From Trebonia sp963734665 (GTDB taxonomy: Bacteria > Actinomycetota > Actinomycetes > Streptosporangiales > Streptosporangiaceae): a stretch of DNA of 64,000 bases. Numbering within the stretch: position 1 is the stretch's first letter; each line of letters opens with the position of its first letter. This document shows positions 34,704-43,083 of this stretch, one piece after another. Position numbers and translations under genes: made by a program. The notes under the pieces are model-generated. The model was not told where the DNA came from. It was given only the letters and a program-made list of their open reading frames with translations, and did not search any database. The stretch lies in the NCBI GenBank assembly GCA_963734665.1, contig CAVTIR010000013.1, positions 310,001 to 374,000 on the forward strand, written 5' to 3'.

Positions 34704-36185
34704 ATGTACTCCGGTTTACATGGCGCGGAGGATGCCATCGGCCCGGTTACTGGCCACAATGATTACGTGGCAGGACGTATCGGCTGGCTGCTCGCCTTCT
34801 TCCGGCGGGCCGAACCCCGCGGCGCGCCGCCCTCGGGGTGGGCGCTGGCGCTTGACGCCGCCGTCGCGGTGGGCGCGGCAGTCGGCGCGGTCTACGAGAT
34901 GGCGCAGCGCGACGTGTCGCAGTTGGTCTTCCAGCCGGGTCCTGGGGCCGTCCGGCAGGCGATCCAGCAGGGCGGTCTGCCACTGGTCCAGCCGGGCCGC
35001 CTGGTGCTCATCAGCCCGGCGCACGCGTCGCTGCTGATGTTCGTCGGCGCCGCGCTCACCGCGCTGCCCCTGGCCTGGCGGCGGCTGTACCCGATCACGG
35101 CCTGGCTGGTCGTCATCGCCGCGGTCGTGGCCGTGCACAACACCTACGTGCCGCCGGTCGCGCTCGGCACCGCCGTGTACGCCGCGTACAGCGCGATCGT
35201 CCACTCCCGGTACCGCAACCTGGCGATCGCCGTGGTGTCCCTGGTCACCGTCGCCGCCGCCGCGTGGCTCGGCGACGACCTGCCCCGGTTCCCCGGACGG
35301 CTCACCGCGGTCTTCGCGATCCTGCCCGCCACCGCACTGGGCCTCGGCATCCGCGAGCTGCGCCGCCGACTTGCCGACTCCACGGCCCGGCTGCGCCGCG
35401 CCGCCGTCGAGGCCGCGGCCGCGACCGAGCGAGCCCTCGCCGCCGAGCGGGCCCGGATCGCGGCCGAACTGCACGACGTCGTCACCCACAACGTGTCGGT
35501 GATGATCGTCCAGGCCGGCGCGGCACGAAAGATCATGGCCTCCTCGCCGACGGACGCGGAGGACGCGCTGCTCGCGGTGGAGGCGACGGGCCGGGAGGCA
35601 ATGACCGAGCTGCGGAACCTCCTGGGCCTGCTGAGCCCGGCCGCCGACGGGACAGGTGAACCCGCGACGGCCGGGGCGCGCTCCCCCGGCGGCCGCTCTC
35701 CTTCGGCCGCCATGCCGGCCGTGCTGCGCCCGCAGCCAGGGCTCGGCGAGCTCGAGGCGCTGATCGGCCGGGTTCGCGCCGCCGGGCTCCGGGTGACGCT
35801 GACGGTCACCGGGACCTCCCAGGTCCTCCCGCCGGGCGCTGACCTGGCCGCCTACCGGGTCGTGCAGGAGGGGCTCACCAACGTGCTGCGGCACGCGGGG
35901 ACCGCCTCGGCGTCCGTCGTAGTGCGCTGGGGTGACCAGCTTGAGCTCACCGTCACCGACGACGGCCAGGGAGCCGGCCCAGCCGGCCCGGATGACGCGC
36001 GCTCACCAGGCCAGCGGCGCGGCCTGCTCGGGCTCCGCGAGCGGCTCGCGCTCTACGGCGGGGAACTGGCGGCTGGGCCGCGGCCGGACGGCGGCTGGCG
36101 GGTCCGGGCTGTCCTCCCGCTGCCGGGAGCGGCCACGCGGGAAGCGGCCCCGGCGGGAGCGGCCACGCGGGAAGCGGCCGGATGA
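34704..36185 (+). CDS. Sensor histidine kinase, NarL/DesK type
   Basis: Membrane kinase of 493 aa. Residues 45-215 hold about five hydrophobic segments (LALDAAVAVGAAVGAVYEMA, SLLMFVGAALTALPLAW, ITAWLVVIAAVVAVH, LAIAVVSLVTVAAAAWLG). A HisKA_3 dimerisation helix follows, with the phospho-acceptor His257 in RIAAELHDVVTHNVSVMIVQAGAAR. The ATPase domain shows YRVVQEGLTNVLRHAG (N box) and VTDDGQGAGP (G1). The ATG at 34704 has no clear ribosome site; GTG 34767 is the alternative. The stop overlaps the response regulator start by 4 bp. Confidence 0.93.
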   Translation: MYSGLHGAEDAIGPVTGHNDYVAGRIGWLLAFFRRAEPRGAPPSGWALALDAAVAVGAAVGAVYEMAQRDVSQLVFQPGPGAVRQAIQQGGLPLVQPGRLVLISPAHASLLMFVGAALTALPLAWRRLYPITAWLVVIAAVVAVHNTYVPPVALGTAVYAAYSAIVHSRYRNLAIAVVSLVTVAAAAWLGDDLPRFPGRLTAVFAILPATALGLGIRELRRRLADSTARLRRAAVEAAAATERALAAERARIAAELHDVVTHNVSVMIVQAGAARKIMASSPTDAEDALLAVEATGREAMTELRNLLGLLSPAADGTGEPATAGARSPGGRSPSAAMPAVLRPQPGLGELEALIGRVRAAGLRVTLTVTGTSQVLPPGADLAAYRVVQEGLTNVLRHAGTASASVVVRWGDQLELTVTDDGQGAGPAGPDDARSPGQRRGLLGLRERLALYGGELAAGPRPDGGWRVRAVLPLPGAATREAAPAGAATREAAG

Positions 36186-37057
36186 GCGGGGAGTACAGCA
36201 TCTTCAGCGAGCAGCCTGGTGACGCCGGCCCGTTGACCGTGGTGATCGCCGACGACCAGGCACTGGTGCGCGGCGGGTTCCGCCTGATCCTGAAGGCGGC
36301 CGGCATCAACGTAGTCGCGGAGGCGGCGAACGGCGCGCAGGCGGTCGCGGCGGTCCTCGCGCACCGGCCGGACGTCGTGCTGATGGACGTCCGGATGCCG
36401 GTGATGGACGGCATCGAGGCGACTAGGCGCATCCTCGCGGATGTCGTCGCGGGTGACACCGCTTCGGATGCCACCGCGACCCGGATCATCATCCTGACCA
36501 CGTTCGACCTGGATGAGTACGTGTACGCGGCGCTGTCGGCCGGGGCGAGCGGCTTCCTGCTCAAGGACGTCACCCCCGAGCACCTGGTCGCCGCCGTCCA
36601 GCTCGTCCGCACCGGCGACGCGTTGCTCGCCCCGTCGATAACCCGCCGCCTAGTCGAGCGCTTCGCGTCCGCGACGGGCGCAAGCGTTCTCCCGGCGGAC
36701 GGGTCCGCGGCGGGTAGGGGTGGGCCCGGCAGCGGGGCGAGCGCGGGCTCAACAGGCGCGGGCTCAGCAGGCGCAGCGGCCAGGCCGGGCATCGCCAGGC
36801 CTGGCACGGCCGGGCTTGGCACGGCCGGGCCTGGCCGGCCGGGCTGCGACGTCTCCGCGCTGACCCCGCGCGAACTGGAGGTCCTCGGCCTGATCGCGCG
36901 GGGCCTGTCCAACGCCGAGATCGCCGCGGAACTTGTCCTGTCCGAGGCGACGGTCAAGACCCACGTGGCCCGCATCCTCACCAAGCTGGCCCTCCGAGAC
37001 CGCGTCCAGGCGGTCGTCCTCGCCTACGAAACGGGCCTCATCTCCCCTGGGATGTAG
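36182..37057 (+). CDS. NarL/FixJ-type response regulator
   Basis: DNA-binding response regulator of 291 aa. The receiver domain (about 17-140) has VVIADDQALVR with the acidic pair and the phospho-acceptor Asp69 in VVLMDVRMP, then the Lys in GFLLKDVTPEHL. The LuxR HTH is at the end (LTPRELEVLGLIARGLSNAEIAAELVLSEATVKTHVARILTKL). Between them lies an unusually long Gly/Ala/Ser/Pro linker of about 50 residues made of short repeats (GSTGAGSAGAAARPGIARPG). The likely regulon is the divergent ABC exporter. Confidence 0.94.
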   Translation: MSGEYSIFSEQPGDAGPLTVVIADDQALVRGGFRLILKAAGINVVAEAANGAQAVAAVLAHRPDVVLMDVRMPVMDGIEATRRILADVVAGDTASDATATRIIILTTFDLDEYVYAALSAGASGFLLKDVTPEHLVAAVQLVRTGDALLAPSITRRLVERFASATGASVLPADGSAAGRGGPGSGASAGSTGAGSAGAAARPGIARPGTAGLGTAGPGRPGCDVSALTPRELEVLGLIARGLSNAEIAAELVLSEATVKTHVARILTKLALRDRVQAVVLAYETGLISPGM

Positions 37058-37691
37058 CCCTGACCGCCGCTCAGCCATCCGAGACCTCACTCGCAAGCCC
37101 TACTGGCCCCGCAGGCACCGCTGAGTGCCAGAGACGACACAGCCCGCCAGCCACAGGCCAACCACCGCACTGCCGCAGGTTCCGCCACAACCCCAGACGG
37201 CCACGCCAGCCACCGCCGGGCAGCATGACGGCCTTACCTGAAGCTGCAGAGCTGAGCTCAGGACCGGCCACCACCGACGGCCAGCCACCGCCAACCCCCC
37301 TCACGCGCAACAACCCGCACCGCCCACCTCAGCCAAACGCCCGCCCCCGCCGCAACGCGCCTAACCATGGCGCCCTGGCCACGGCACGCCAGCCCGCGTA
37401 CCGCCGCCAGTCCCGCGACTGCCTCAGCCGGTCACCCCCAGCAAGCGGACGTGGAGCATGACGGCCTTATCCGTACAAACGTCGTTCCGGCCCGGAAGGC
37501 GGCTTTTGCCTGGAGCGCCGGAACGGCGTTTGGTCGATCCGCCCCGGCCGGCCACCGGATACCTGTGCCACCCCCAGGCGGATCGTGAGTGGCGAGCCAA
37601 CCGGGTCAACCGCCAGCCAGCACCCGGCACGACCGCCTCAACCACCGGTAGACTTTCGTTAGCGTTTATCAGGATATTTCCCAGAAGTCGC
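37058..37691. other. Gene-poor region with repeats (about 630 bp)
   Basis: Space between the convergent response regulator and haemoglobin genes. A 15-bp direct repeat AGCATGACGGCCTTA occurs at 37222-37236 and 37456-37470. The second copy is followed by a long hairpin (37477-37533) and a 9-bp inverted repeat CGATCCGCC (37536-37544) / GGCGGATCG (37577-37585). Frames present are low in protein character. Confidence 0.45.
37477..37533. repeat. Long hairpin with 16-bp arms
   Basis: The left arm 37477-37492 (CAAACGTCGTTCCGGC) pairs with 37518-37533 (GCCGGAACGGCGTTTG). The single mismatch is a G-U wobble in + strand RNA, so all 16 positions pair. The 25-nt loop contains a smaller AGGC/GCCT stem. 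It could be a bidirectional terminator, a structured RNA or a small mobile repeat. Confidence 0.55.
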
Positions 37692-38135
37692 TTAGCCGGG
37701 CCACCGCCACTGAGGCACCGCGCGGATCGGATGCAGGTCTGCGTCCGTCTGCGCCCGCGAGTTCTGCTGGGCGACATGGGCACCGAACTCCACGTGCTCC
37801 CGCACCGCCTGCCGGAACGGCTTGTCGCCTGGCAGCCCTGCCTCATCCAGAGCCTCCAGGTACAGCGCGACGAACCGTTCCCGCTGCTCGTCCGTGATTT
37901 TCAGGTTCCGGTGCACGTCGATGAGATACGCGAACCCGAGCTCACGGGTGAACTTGTCCGGGCCGCCGAACGACTCGGCGGTGAACCAGGTCAGGTGATC
38001 GACGTGCGTGGGCACCCGTTCGGTAAACAGCGTCCGCAGTACCGGATCGGCGAGGGCTTTGTCGTAGAACAGGACCTCAAGCCGGTGCAGGCCCTCGTCA
38101 CCGCCAGCGTGGTCGTACAGAGTTTCCGCCGCCAT
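37692..38135 (-). CDS. Group II truncated haemoglobin (GlbO/YjbI type)
   Basis: Haem protein of 147 aa, likely binding O2 or detoxifying NO and peroxide. It starts TLYDHAGGDEGLHRLEVLFYDKALADPVLRTLF. HVDHLTWFTAESFGGPDKFTREL covers the E helix, LIDVHRNLKITDEQRERFV contains the proximal His, and FRQAVREHVEFGAHVAQQNS the G/H helices. The Trp usual at G8 in group II is not clear in this copy. The ATG at 38135 follows TAGGAT by 6 nt without a ribosome site, so it is probably leaderless. Confidence 0.93.
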   Translation of the reverse strand: MAAETLYDHAGGDEGLHRLEVLFYDKALADPVLRTLFTERVPTHVDHLTWFTAESFGGPDKFTRELGFAYLIDVHRNLKITDEQRERFVALYLEALDEAGLPGDKPFRQAVREHVEFGAHVAQQNSRAQTDADLHPIRAVPQWRWPG

Positions 38136-38141
38136 AGGGTC

Positions 38142-38147
38142 ATCCTA
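38142..38147 (-). promoter_or_regulatory. Candidate leaderless -10 box for the globin gene
   Basis: On the minus strand TAGGAT (pattern TANNNT) is separated from the ATG at 38135 by 6 nt, with no Shine-Dalgarno sequence. Confidence 0.35.
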
Positions 38148-38249
38148 GGCAGATGTGCCTGAAAGGGGACGGCTCAGGGGCGATCCGCTTTCGGGAAATG
38201 ACGTCATTGGGGTATTGCCGCGCCGACCATTATCCCGCACGCTCGGTGC

Positions 38250-38945
38250 ATGCATGTGCCGCCTGGCACGCCCGCCGTCCCCCCAGACGGGCCTCCCGCA
38301 GTGCTGCCGGGAGCCGACGCGGCGCTTGTCGGCGTGGCCGCGCTCATTATCGTGATGGTTCCGTTCCTGTGGCCGCTCGTAGCGCATCTCAACGTGATGG
38401 CCCACGAAGGAGCGCACGCCCTCGTCGGTTCGGTGCTTGGCTTCCCACTGTGGGGCGTGACGCTGGACCTGGAACCAGGCGGCGCGACGTACTGGCGCGA
38501 CGCGCCAGAGACAGGAGTGCGCAGGACGCTGACCAGGTTCGTCGGCTACCTTGGCCCGAGCGGTTTCGGACTCTGCGCGGCGAAGCTCATCGAGACCGGA
38601 CGGGTCGTCGCCGTGCTCTGGATCGCGATCTTCCTCCTGGTCCTGCTCCTGTTCCTTATCCGTAGGTCCTTCGGCATCGTCTCAGTTCCCGCTGCCATCG
38701 CGGCGCTGGCCGTGGTCACGCGCTATGTCCACGCGGGTCTAGAGGAAGTCATCATCTACGGAATGACCTGGCTGCTGCTGTTGTCCGGCGTGCGCGTCGC
38801 CGCCGCCCACGGTGTTAATGCCGGGGACGCCCATAACCTCAGCAGCACCACGCCCATCCCCCGCAGGGTCTGGGCCCTGCTGTGGCTGGCGGGCACGCTC
38901 CTGGCCGTTGTGATCGGCGGGAAGTGGATGATCCTGCGGACATGA
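38250..38945 (+). CDS. M50B-like membrane metallopeptidase-type protein
   Basis: Membrane protein of 231 aa with about five helices. A zinc-type motif HEGAH sits in the first conserved segment (AHLNVMAHEGAHALVGSVLGFPLWGVTLD), as in M50B-like actinobacterial proteins related to site-2 proteases. The second metal ligand motif (NxxPxxxxDG) of true S2P enzymes is not evident; GYLGPSGFGLCAAKLIE occupies the comparable place. So proteolytic activity is uncertain. The ATG lies 115 bp from the divergent globin start. Confidence 0.7.
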   Translation: MHVPPGTPAVPPDGPPAVLPGADAALVGVAALIIVMVPFLWPLVAHLNVMAHEGAHALVGSVLGFPLWGVTLDLEPGGATYWRDAPETGVRRTLTRFVGYLGPSGFGLCAAKLIETGRVVAVLWIAIFLLVLLLFLIRRSFGIVSVPAAIAALAVVTRYVHAGLEEVIIYGMTWLLLLSGVRVAAAHGVNAGDAHNLSSTTPIPRRVWALLWLAGTLLAVVIGGKWMILRT

Positions 38946-39190
38946 TCCGGAAAGTCAGCCCCACCGGTGCCGGCGGCGAGCAGCGCGGCCAGCGCTGGAT
39001 CTTCTGTCATGATTCCTGCCCGGTCAGGGCGGCGCGGAACTTCGCGTCGGCCATCACGTCTATCACAGACTCGCCAGCCCTGATCGCCGCCGCCATGCGC
39101 TCCTGGCGGGCCGTCAGGCGCTCAGCCGTCTCGTTGACCTCCGCGGCGGTCCGCCGGGAGGAAGACGCAAGCCAGCTTCCGGCGCTCGTC
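38935..39190 (-). pseudogene. Remnants of two ATGA-coupled genes
   Basis: Directly after the IclR stop an open minus-strand frame without a start reads RRTAAEVNETAERLTARQER, then AAIRAGESVIDVMADAKFRAAL, and stops at 39007. Its TGA overlaps an ATG at 39010 that opens MTEDPALAALLAAGTGGADF but collides after about 25 codons with the end of the M50-like gene. The picture is the C-terminus of one gene and the N-terminus of the next from a lost operon. Neither is identifiable. Confidence 0.45.
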
Positions 39191-39908
39191 AGCCGAGGAG
39201 GGAACTGATCTGGCGGGCCGCGTCCATGACCGCTGGGAGGGCCGACTCGGCGAGCTGGCGGTCGACGGTGATCAGGTGGACGCAGGCGGGGCGGTCGGCG
39301 GGGCCGCGCGGGATGGGCGCGGCGACGTCGTAGACGCCGGCGGTGACCTCACCGTGGGTCATGGCGCAGGAGTCGCGGCGAGCCTTCGCGACGCCCGCGG
39401 GCTCGTCCGCCTCTGGCGGGAGCTGGGCGCGCAGCACGTAGGCGGCGGCGCCCCGGTCGAGGGGCGAGCGGTGGCCGGGGCGGTAGACAAGGTGGGCGAC
39501 CATGGTGACAGGCTCGACGGCGGCGACCGCGACCGGCGAGTCGCCGTCGTGCACAAGGACGAGGGCTGTCGCGCCGACCTTGTCGGCCAGGTGTCGCAGC
39601 ACGCCAGCGGCCGCCGCCTTGAGCGTCGGCTCGTACAGGCGGGCGAGGGCGATGAGGCCGCTGCCGACCCGGTAGCGGCCGACGGCGTCGCGCGTGATGA
39701 GCCGGTGCTGCGCGAGGGCGCAGAGCATGCGGGAGGCGATGGTGCGGTGCACGCCGAGGCGCTCGGCGACCTCCTGGACGGTCATGCCGTTCTCGGCGGT
39801 GGCGACCATCTCAAGCGCGGACAGGCCGCGGGCGAGGGTCTGCGCCCCGGTCGGGGTCCCGAGTTCCGCTGCTGCTGTGCTTCCTGCCACGATGGGGCTT
39901 CCTGCCAC
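39189..39908 (-). CDS. IclR-family regulator
   Basis: Transcription factor of 239 aa from GTG 39908. The winged helix is at about 24-85 (LARGLSALEMVATAENGMTVQEVAERLGVHRTIASRMLCALAQHRLITRD). The ligand domain includes ARLYEPTLKAAAAGVLRHLADKVGATALVLVHDGDSP and the late conserved ADRPACVHLITVDRQLAE. IclR proteins commonly control aromatic-acid catabolism. This one follows the extradiol dioxygenase by 12 bp on the same strand, and the CoA-transferase operon is divergent. Confidence 0.93.
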   Translation of the reverse strand: MAGSPIVAGSTAAAELGTPTGAQTLARGLSALEMVATAENGMTVQEVAERLGVHRTIASRMLCALAQHRLITRDAVGRYRVGSGLIALARLYEPTLKAAAAGVLRHLADKVGATALVLVHDGDSPVAVAAVEPVTMVAHLVYRPGHRSPLDRGAAAYVLRAQLPPEADEPAGVAKARRDSCAMTHGEVTAGVYDVAAPIPRGPADRPACVHLITVDRQLAESALPAVMDAARQISSLLG

Positions 39909-39920
39909 GAGGGGTGCCCG

Positions 39921-40925
39921 CTACGACCACAGCCCGAAGGCCAGTCCGATGCCTGTGCCGGCCGGGGACCGGTAGGCCGGGATGTACTCCGACCACTGGT
40001 GCTTGAGGTCCTCGGCGCCGCCTGCGCCGGCCGCGACGAGCCAGTTCCTGCATTCGGACGTGCCGGAATTCATCCGGTTCGCCGGCAGGGCGGAGAGGGC
40101 ATCCAGGTCACCGGAGCGCATGCCCTCGACGAGCCTTGTGTCGAGCTCCGTGTCGACGATGAAGTGGGACAGGCCGCCGGATGCGATGACGACCGCGCGG
40201 CGCTCGCCCGGTAGCGTCCTGACAGCGGCGGCGATCGCCCTCCCGAGGTCGACGCAGCGCTTCGGCGACGGCTGGTTGGGCTTGAAGTAGGTGTTGAGCA
40301 GCACTGGCACGCACGGGATGCCAGAGGACTTGAGCAGCCGGACGAGGACGAACGCGACGGCATGGCCGAAGCCCTGGTGCGGGCCGTGGTCGCGGACCTT
40401 ATTGCCCGCCGCGACGTCGAAGTCGCGGGCCATCAGCTCTTCGATGAGCCGCTCGCCCGCCCCGGCATCGCCAGGGTGGGTTGACCCGTCGAGGCCCTGC
40501 ATGAGCCGGACCTCCCGTTCGTGCGGCAGTGTGGGCTCGCGGCTGGGCGGCGGGACGATCCTGATCTCCTCGCCGTAGTACAGGGACAGGGCGGGGAAGT
40601 TGTCGAAGTCGTACATCTCCTTCTGGTCGTCCCCGACGGGAATGATCAGGTCGGGTTCCAGCGCGAGGATGTCGCGGCCCAGGCGCTCGATCGACGCGAT
40701 GGCCAGGCCGTGCTTGGCGGCCCAGACGCTGCCGTCGAGCTCTTCATCGAACTTGCCTCCGGCCGCGGCGACGTGCTCGTCGTAGGTCCTGATGACGCCC
40801 GTCGTGTCGTAAAGCCGGGGATTGGTGACATCGATGAGGGCGCGGGCCGGCCAGATAAGGCCAGGGTCCAGGGTGACCATAGGGCTGTGCGAGGTGCCCG
40901 CGACGGCGATGACGCGCGAGGTCAT
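39921..40925 (-). CDS. Class III extradiol ring-cleavage dioxygenase (LigB type)
   Basis: Non-haem Fe(II) dioxygenase catalytic subunit, 334 aa, likely cleaving a catechol-type ring. TSHSPMVT near the start gives the first iron His, HGPHQGFGHAVAFVL the central His cluster and VIASGGLSHFIVDTELD the catalytic His region. ECRNWLVAAGAGG matches the C-terminal LigB pattern. No separate LigA-type alpha subunit is visible; the truncated frames at 38935-39190 could be what is left of associated genes. The specific substrate (protocatechuate, gallate or a larger catechol) cannot be assigned. Confidence 0.9.
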   Translation of the reverse strand: MTSRVIAVAGTSHSPMVTLDPGLIWPARALIDVTNPRLYDTTGVIRTYDEHVAAAGGKFDEELDGSVWAAKHGLAIASIERLGRDILALEPDLIIPVGDDQKEMYDFDNFPALSLYYGEEIRIVPPPSREPTLPHEREVRLMQGLDGSTHPGDAGAGERLIEELMARDFDVAAGNKVRDHGPHQGFGHAVAFVLVRLLKSSGIPCVPVLLNTYFKPNQPSPKRCVDLGRAIAAAVRTLPGERRAVVIASGGLSHFIVDTELDTRLVEGMRSGDLDALSALPANRMNSGTSECRNWLVAAGAGGAEDLKHQWSEYIPAYRSPAGTGIGLAFGLWS

Positions 40926-40993
40926 AGGCGCTCCTTAGGCGAGGGCGTCGTCACGTCTCAACGCAAGCATGATCTTTTGCATGTGTCAATAAA

Positions 40994-41009
40994 TGCACTT
41001 ATAGGTGCA
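40994..41009. promoter_or_regulatory. Inverted repeat TGCAC-N6-GTGCA, candidate IclR operator
   Basis: TGCAC (40994-40998) and GTGCA (41005-41009) flank TTATAG in the space between the dioxygenase (start 40925) and the CoA-transferase (start 41063). Another TGCA lies nearby at about 40979. Placement between divergent catabolic units suits the neighbouring IclR regulator. Confidence 0.45.
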
Positions 41010-41062
41010 AATAACGAGCATGCCCCTTGACGCTCCGCGGGGCCGCATCGACGATCGTGGAC

Positions 41063-42301
41063 ATGGACTCCTCTGGCGGTCCGCCGCTGCCCCTCGCCGG
41101 CTTCCGCGTCGTCGACCTGACACGCTTCCTCGCCGGGCCGTACGCCGCCATGGTCCTCGCCGACCTCGGCGCGGACGTGATCAAGGTCGAGCAGCCGGAT
41201 GGCGGGGACGATTCCCGAAATTTCGGCCCTTTCCACGAAAGCGGAGAGTCCTGGTCATTCATCCAGGCCAACCGGGGCAAGCGCTCGGTCGCCCTCGACC
41301 TGAAGGACCCCCGGGGCAGGGCACTCGTGCTAAAGCTGGCCGCCCAGGCGGACCTCGTCCTTGAGTCCTTCCGGCCCGGTGTCGCCGCCCGGCTCGGCCT
41401 TTCCTATGACGACGTGAAGGCGCTGCGGCCCGACGTGCTGTACTGCTCGGTCAGCGCCTTCGGGCAGACCGGCCCGTACGCGACCCGGCCGGGCTTCGAC
41501 ATCATGGCGCAGGGCATCACCGGGGTGCTGCGGATGACCGGGCAGCCGGACGGGCGGCCCGCCAAAGTCGGGTTCGCCGTCAACGACATCGCGGCCGGCA
41601 TGACGGCGGTGCAGTCGATTCTGGCCGCGCAGCTCGTGCGCGTGTCTGCCGGCACCGGGCAGTACATCGACATCGCCATGGTCGACTCCCTCATAGCGTG
41701 GACGGTATGGGAGGCGGGCGGGTTCTTCGGCGTCGGGAACGTGCCGTGGCCGACCGGGACGCGGCACCGGCTCTCGGCGCCCTACCAGGCATATAGCACT
41801 AAAGACGGATATATCACCATCGCGGCCTTCACTGACCGGCTCTGGCAGCGCACCGCCCGTGCCCTCGGTGCCCCGCAGTGGCTCGACGACCCCCGGTTCC
41901 GCACGCCGACGGACCGGATCGCGCACATCGACGACCTGGAAGCCGCCCTCGAGGCGGTCACGGCGACTGGGACGACCGCCGAGTGGCTCGCGGTCCTCGA
42001 CGAGGCCGGCGTCCCGGCCGGCCCGGTGCTCCGTTACGACGAGACCCTGCAAGACGAGCAACTCGAAGCCCGCGCGATGATCGTCGAGATGGATCACCCG
42101 CTCATGGGCCGGGTCCGCACCCTCGGCCAGCCCGCCAAGTTCAGCGCGTCGCGCCCCGGCGCCTACCACCGCCCCGCTCCGTGGCTCGGCCAGCACACCG
42201 CGCAGGTCCTCCGCGACGAGCTCGGCGTCACCAGCGCGGAGCTTGCAGAGCTCATGACGGCAGGCGTCGCCTACGACAAGCACCCGGAGGCTGCACAGTG
42301 A
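41063..42301 (+). CDS. CaiB/BaiF-family (class III) CoA-transferase
   Basis: CoA-transferase of 412 aa from ATG 41063 (a TTG at 41027 is an unlikely earlier start). It begins PLAGFRVVDLTRFLAGPYAAMVLADLGADVIKVEQP, typical of the family, with NRGKRSVALDLKDPRGRALV and the GPYATRPGFDIMAQGITGVLRMTG region that carries the catalytic Asp. The second domain shows APYQAYSTKDGYITIAAFTDRLW. It would activate a carboxylic acid as CoA ester for the enoyl-CoA hydratase, whose GTG overlaps its stop by 4 bp. Confidence 0.94.
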   Translation: MDSSGGPPLPLAGFRVVDLTRFLAGPYAAMVLADLGADVIKVEQPDGGDDSRNFGPFHESGESWSFIQANRGKRSVALDLKDPRGRALVLKLAAQADLVLESFRPGVAARLGLSYDDVKALRPDVLYCSVSAFGQTGPYATRPGFDIMAQGITGVLRMTGQPDGRPAKVGFAVNDIAAGMTAVQSILAAQLVRVSAGTGQYIDIAMVDSLIAWTVWEAGGFFGVGNVPWPTGTRHRLSAPYQAYSTKDGYITIAAFTDRLWQRTARALGAPQWLDDPRFRTPTDRIAHIDDLEAALEAVTATGTTAEWLAVLDEAGVPAGPVLRYDETLQDEQLEARAMIVEMDHPLMGRVRTLGQPAKFSASRPGAYHRPAPWLGQHTAQVLRDELGVTSAELAELMTAGVAYDKHPEAAQ

Positions 42302-43083
42302 CCGACACCGACCCGCTGCTGCTGACCCGCGACGGCGCGGTCGCCACGCTCACGATCAACCGCCCCGAGCGGCTGAACGCGCTCAGCTACGCCATGTTCA
42401 CCCAGCTCCCGAAGCTCATGGCGGAAGCCGCCGCGATGCCAGGGATCCGCGCCCTCGTGCTGCGCGGCGCGGGCACGCGGGCGTTTTCCGCGGGCGCCGA
42501 CATCTCCGAGTTCGAGACGACGCGGATGACGCGCGAGCAGGCCGCCGCGTACGACGACGCGATCCTCGCCGCCGAAGAAGCCGTCGCCACCTTCCCCTCC
42601 CCCACCCTCGCCGCCGTGCACGGCCACTGCTACGGGGGCGGCTGCGCCCTGGCGGTCGCCTGCGACATGCGGTTCGCGGCGGCCGGCGCGCGGTTCGCGA
42701 TCACCCCGGCGAAGCTCGGCCTTGTCTACCCGTTGCGCGGCACCAAGCGCCTCGTCGACCTGGTCGGCCCGTCCCGCGCCAAGATCATCCTGATGTCCGG
42801 CGCCGACTACAGCGCCGCAAAGGCCCAAGCGTTCGGCCTGGTCGACGAGGTATATGACGACCCGGCCGCGCTCGACGCCGCGGTCCGCGAGTTCACCGCC
42901 CTCCTCGCCGCCCGCTCCGGCATCACCCAGCGCGCTGTCAAGGAGACCGTCGCCCGCATCGTGGACGGCACCACCCACGACGACGAGTCCCACGCACAGC
43001 TCCGCGACTCGGCCCTGGCCAGCCCCGACTACGCGGAGGGCGTCCGCGCCTTCCTTGAACGCCGCCCCCCGGTATTCGGCTGA
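42298..43083 (+). CDS. Enoyl-CoA hydratase/isomerase family protein
   Basis: Crotonase-fold enzyme of 261 aa starting at GTG 42298. The oxyanion-hole segments are AFSAGADISEFE (about 62-73) and VHGHCYGGGCALAVACDMRFA (about 103-123). In classical hydratases the first catalytic Glu sits in the PE motif after ARF; here the text is FAITPAKLGLVYPLRGTKRL, so that Glu is absent. It may therefore be an isomerase, decarboxylase or C-C hydrolase of the superfamily. The gene is translationally coupled to the CoA-transferase. Confidence 0.92.
   Translation: MTDTDPLLLTRDGAVATLTINRPERLNALSYAMFTQLPKLMAEAAAMPGIRALVLRGAGTRAFSAGADISEFETTRMTREQAAAYDDAILAAEEAVATFPSPTLAAVHGHCYGGGCALAVACDMRFAAAGARFAITPAKLGLVYPLRGTKRLVDLVGPSRAKIILMSGADYSAAKAQAFGLVDEVYDDPAALDAAVREFTALLAARSGITQRAVKETVARIVDGTTHDDESHAQLRDSALASPDYAEGVRAFLERRPPVFG

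Noticed and set aside
34716..35894. 392-codon minus-strand frame across the sensor kinase
   Set aside because: Antisense to a gene with all histidine kinase motifs; composition is the His/Arg/Gly-rich pattern of shadow frames.
37225..37588. Short frames in the gene-poor region as small proteins
   Set aside because: Pro/Arg-rich text without a ribosome site, crossing the hairpin and direct repeat; better explained as non-coding.
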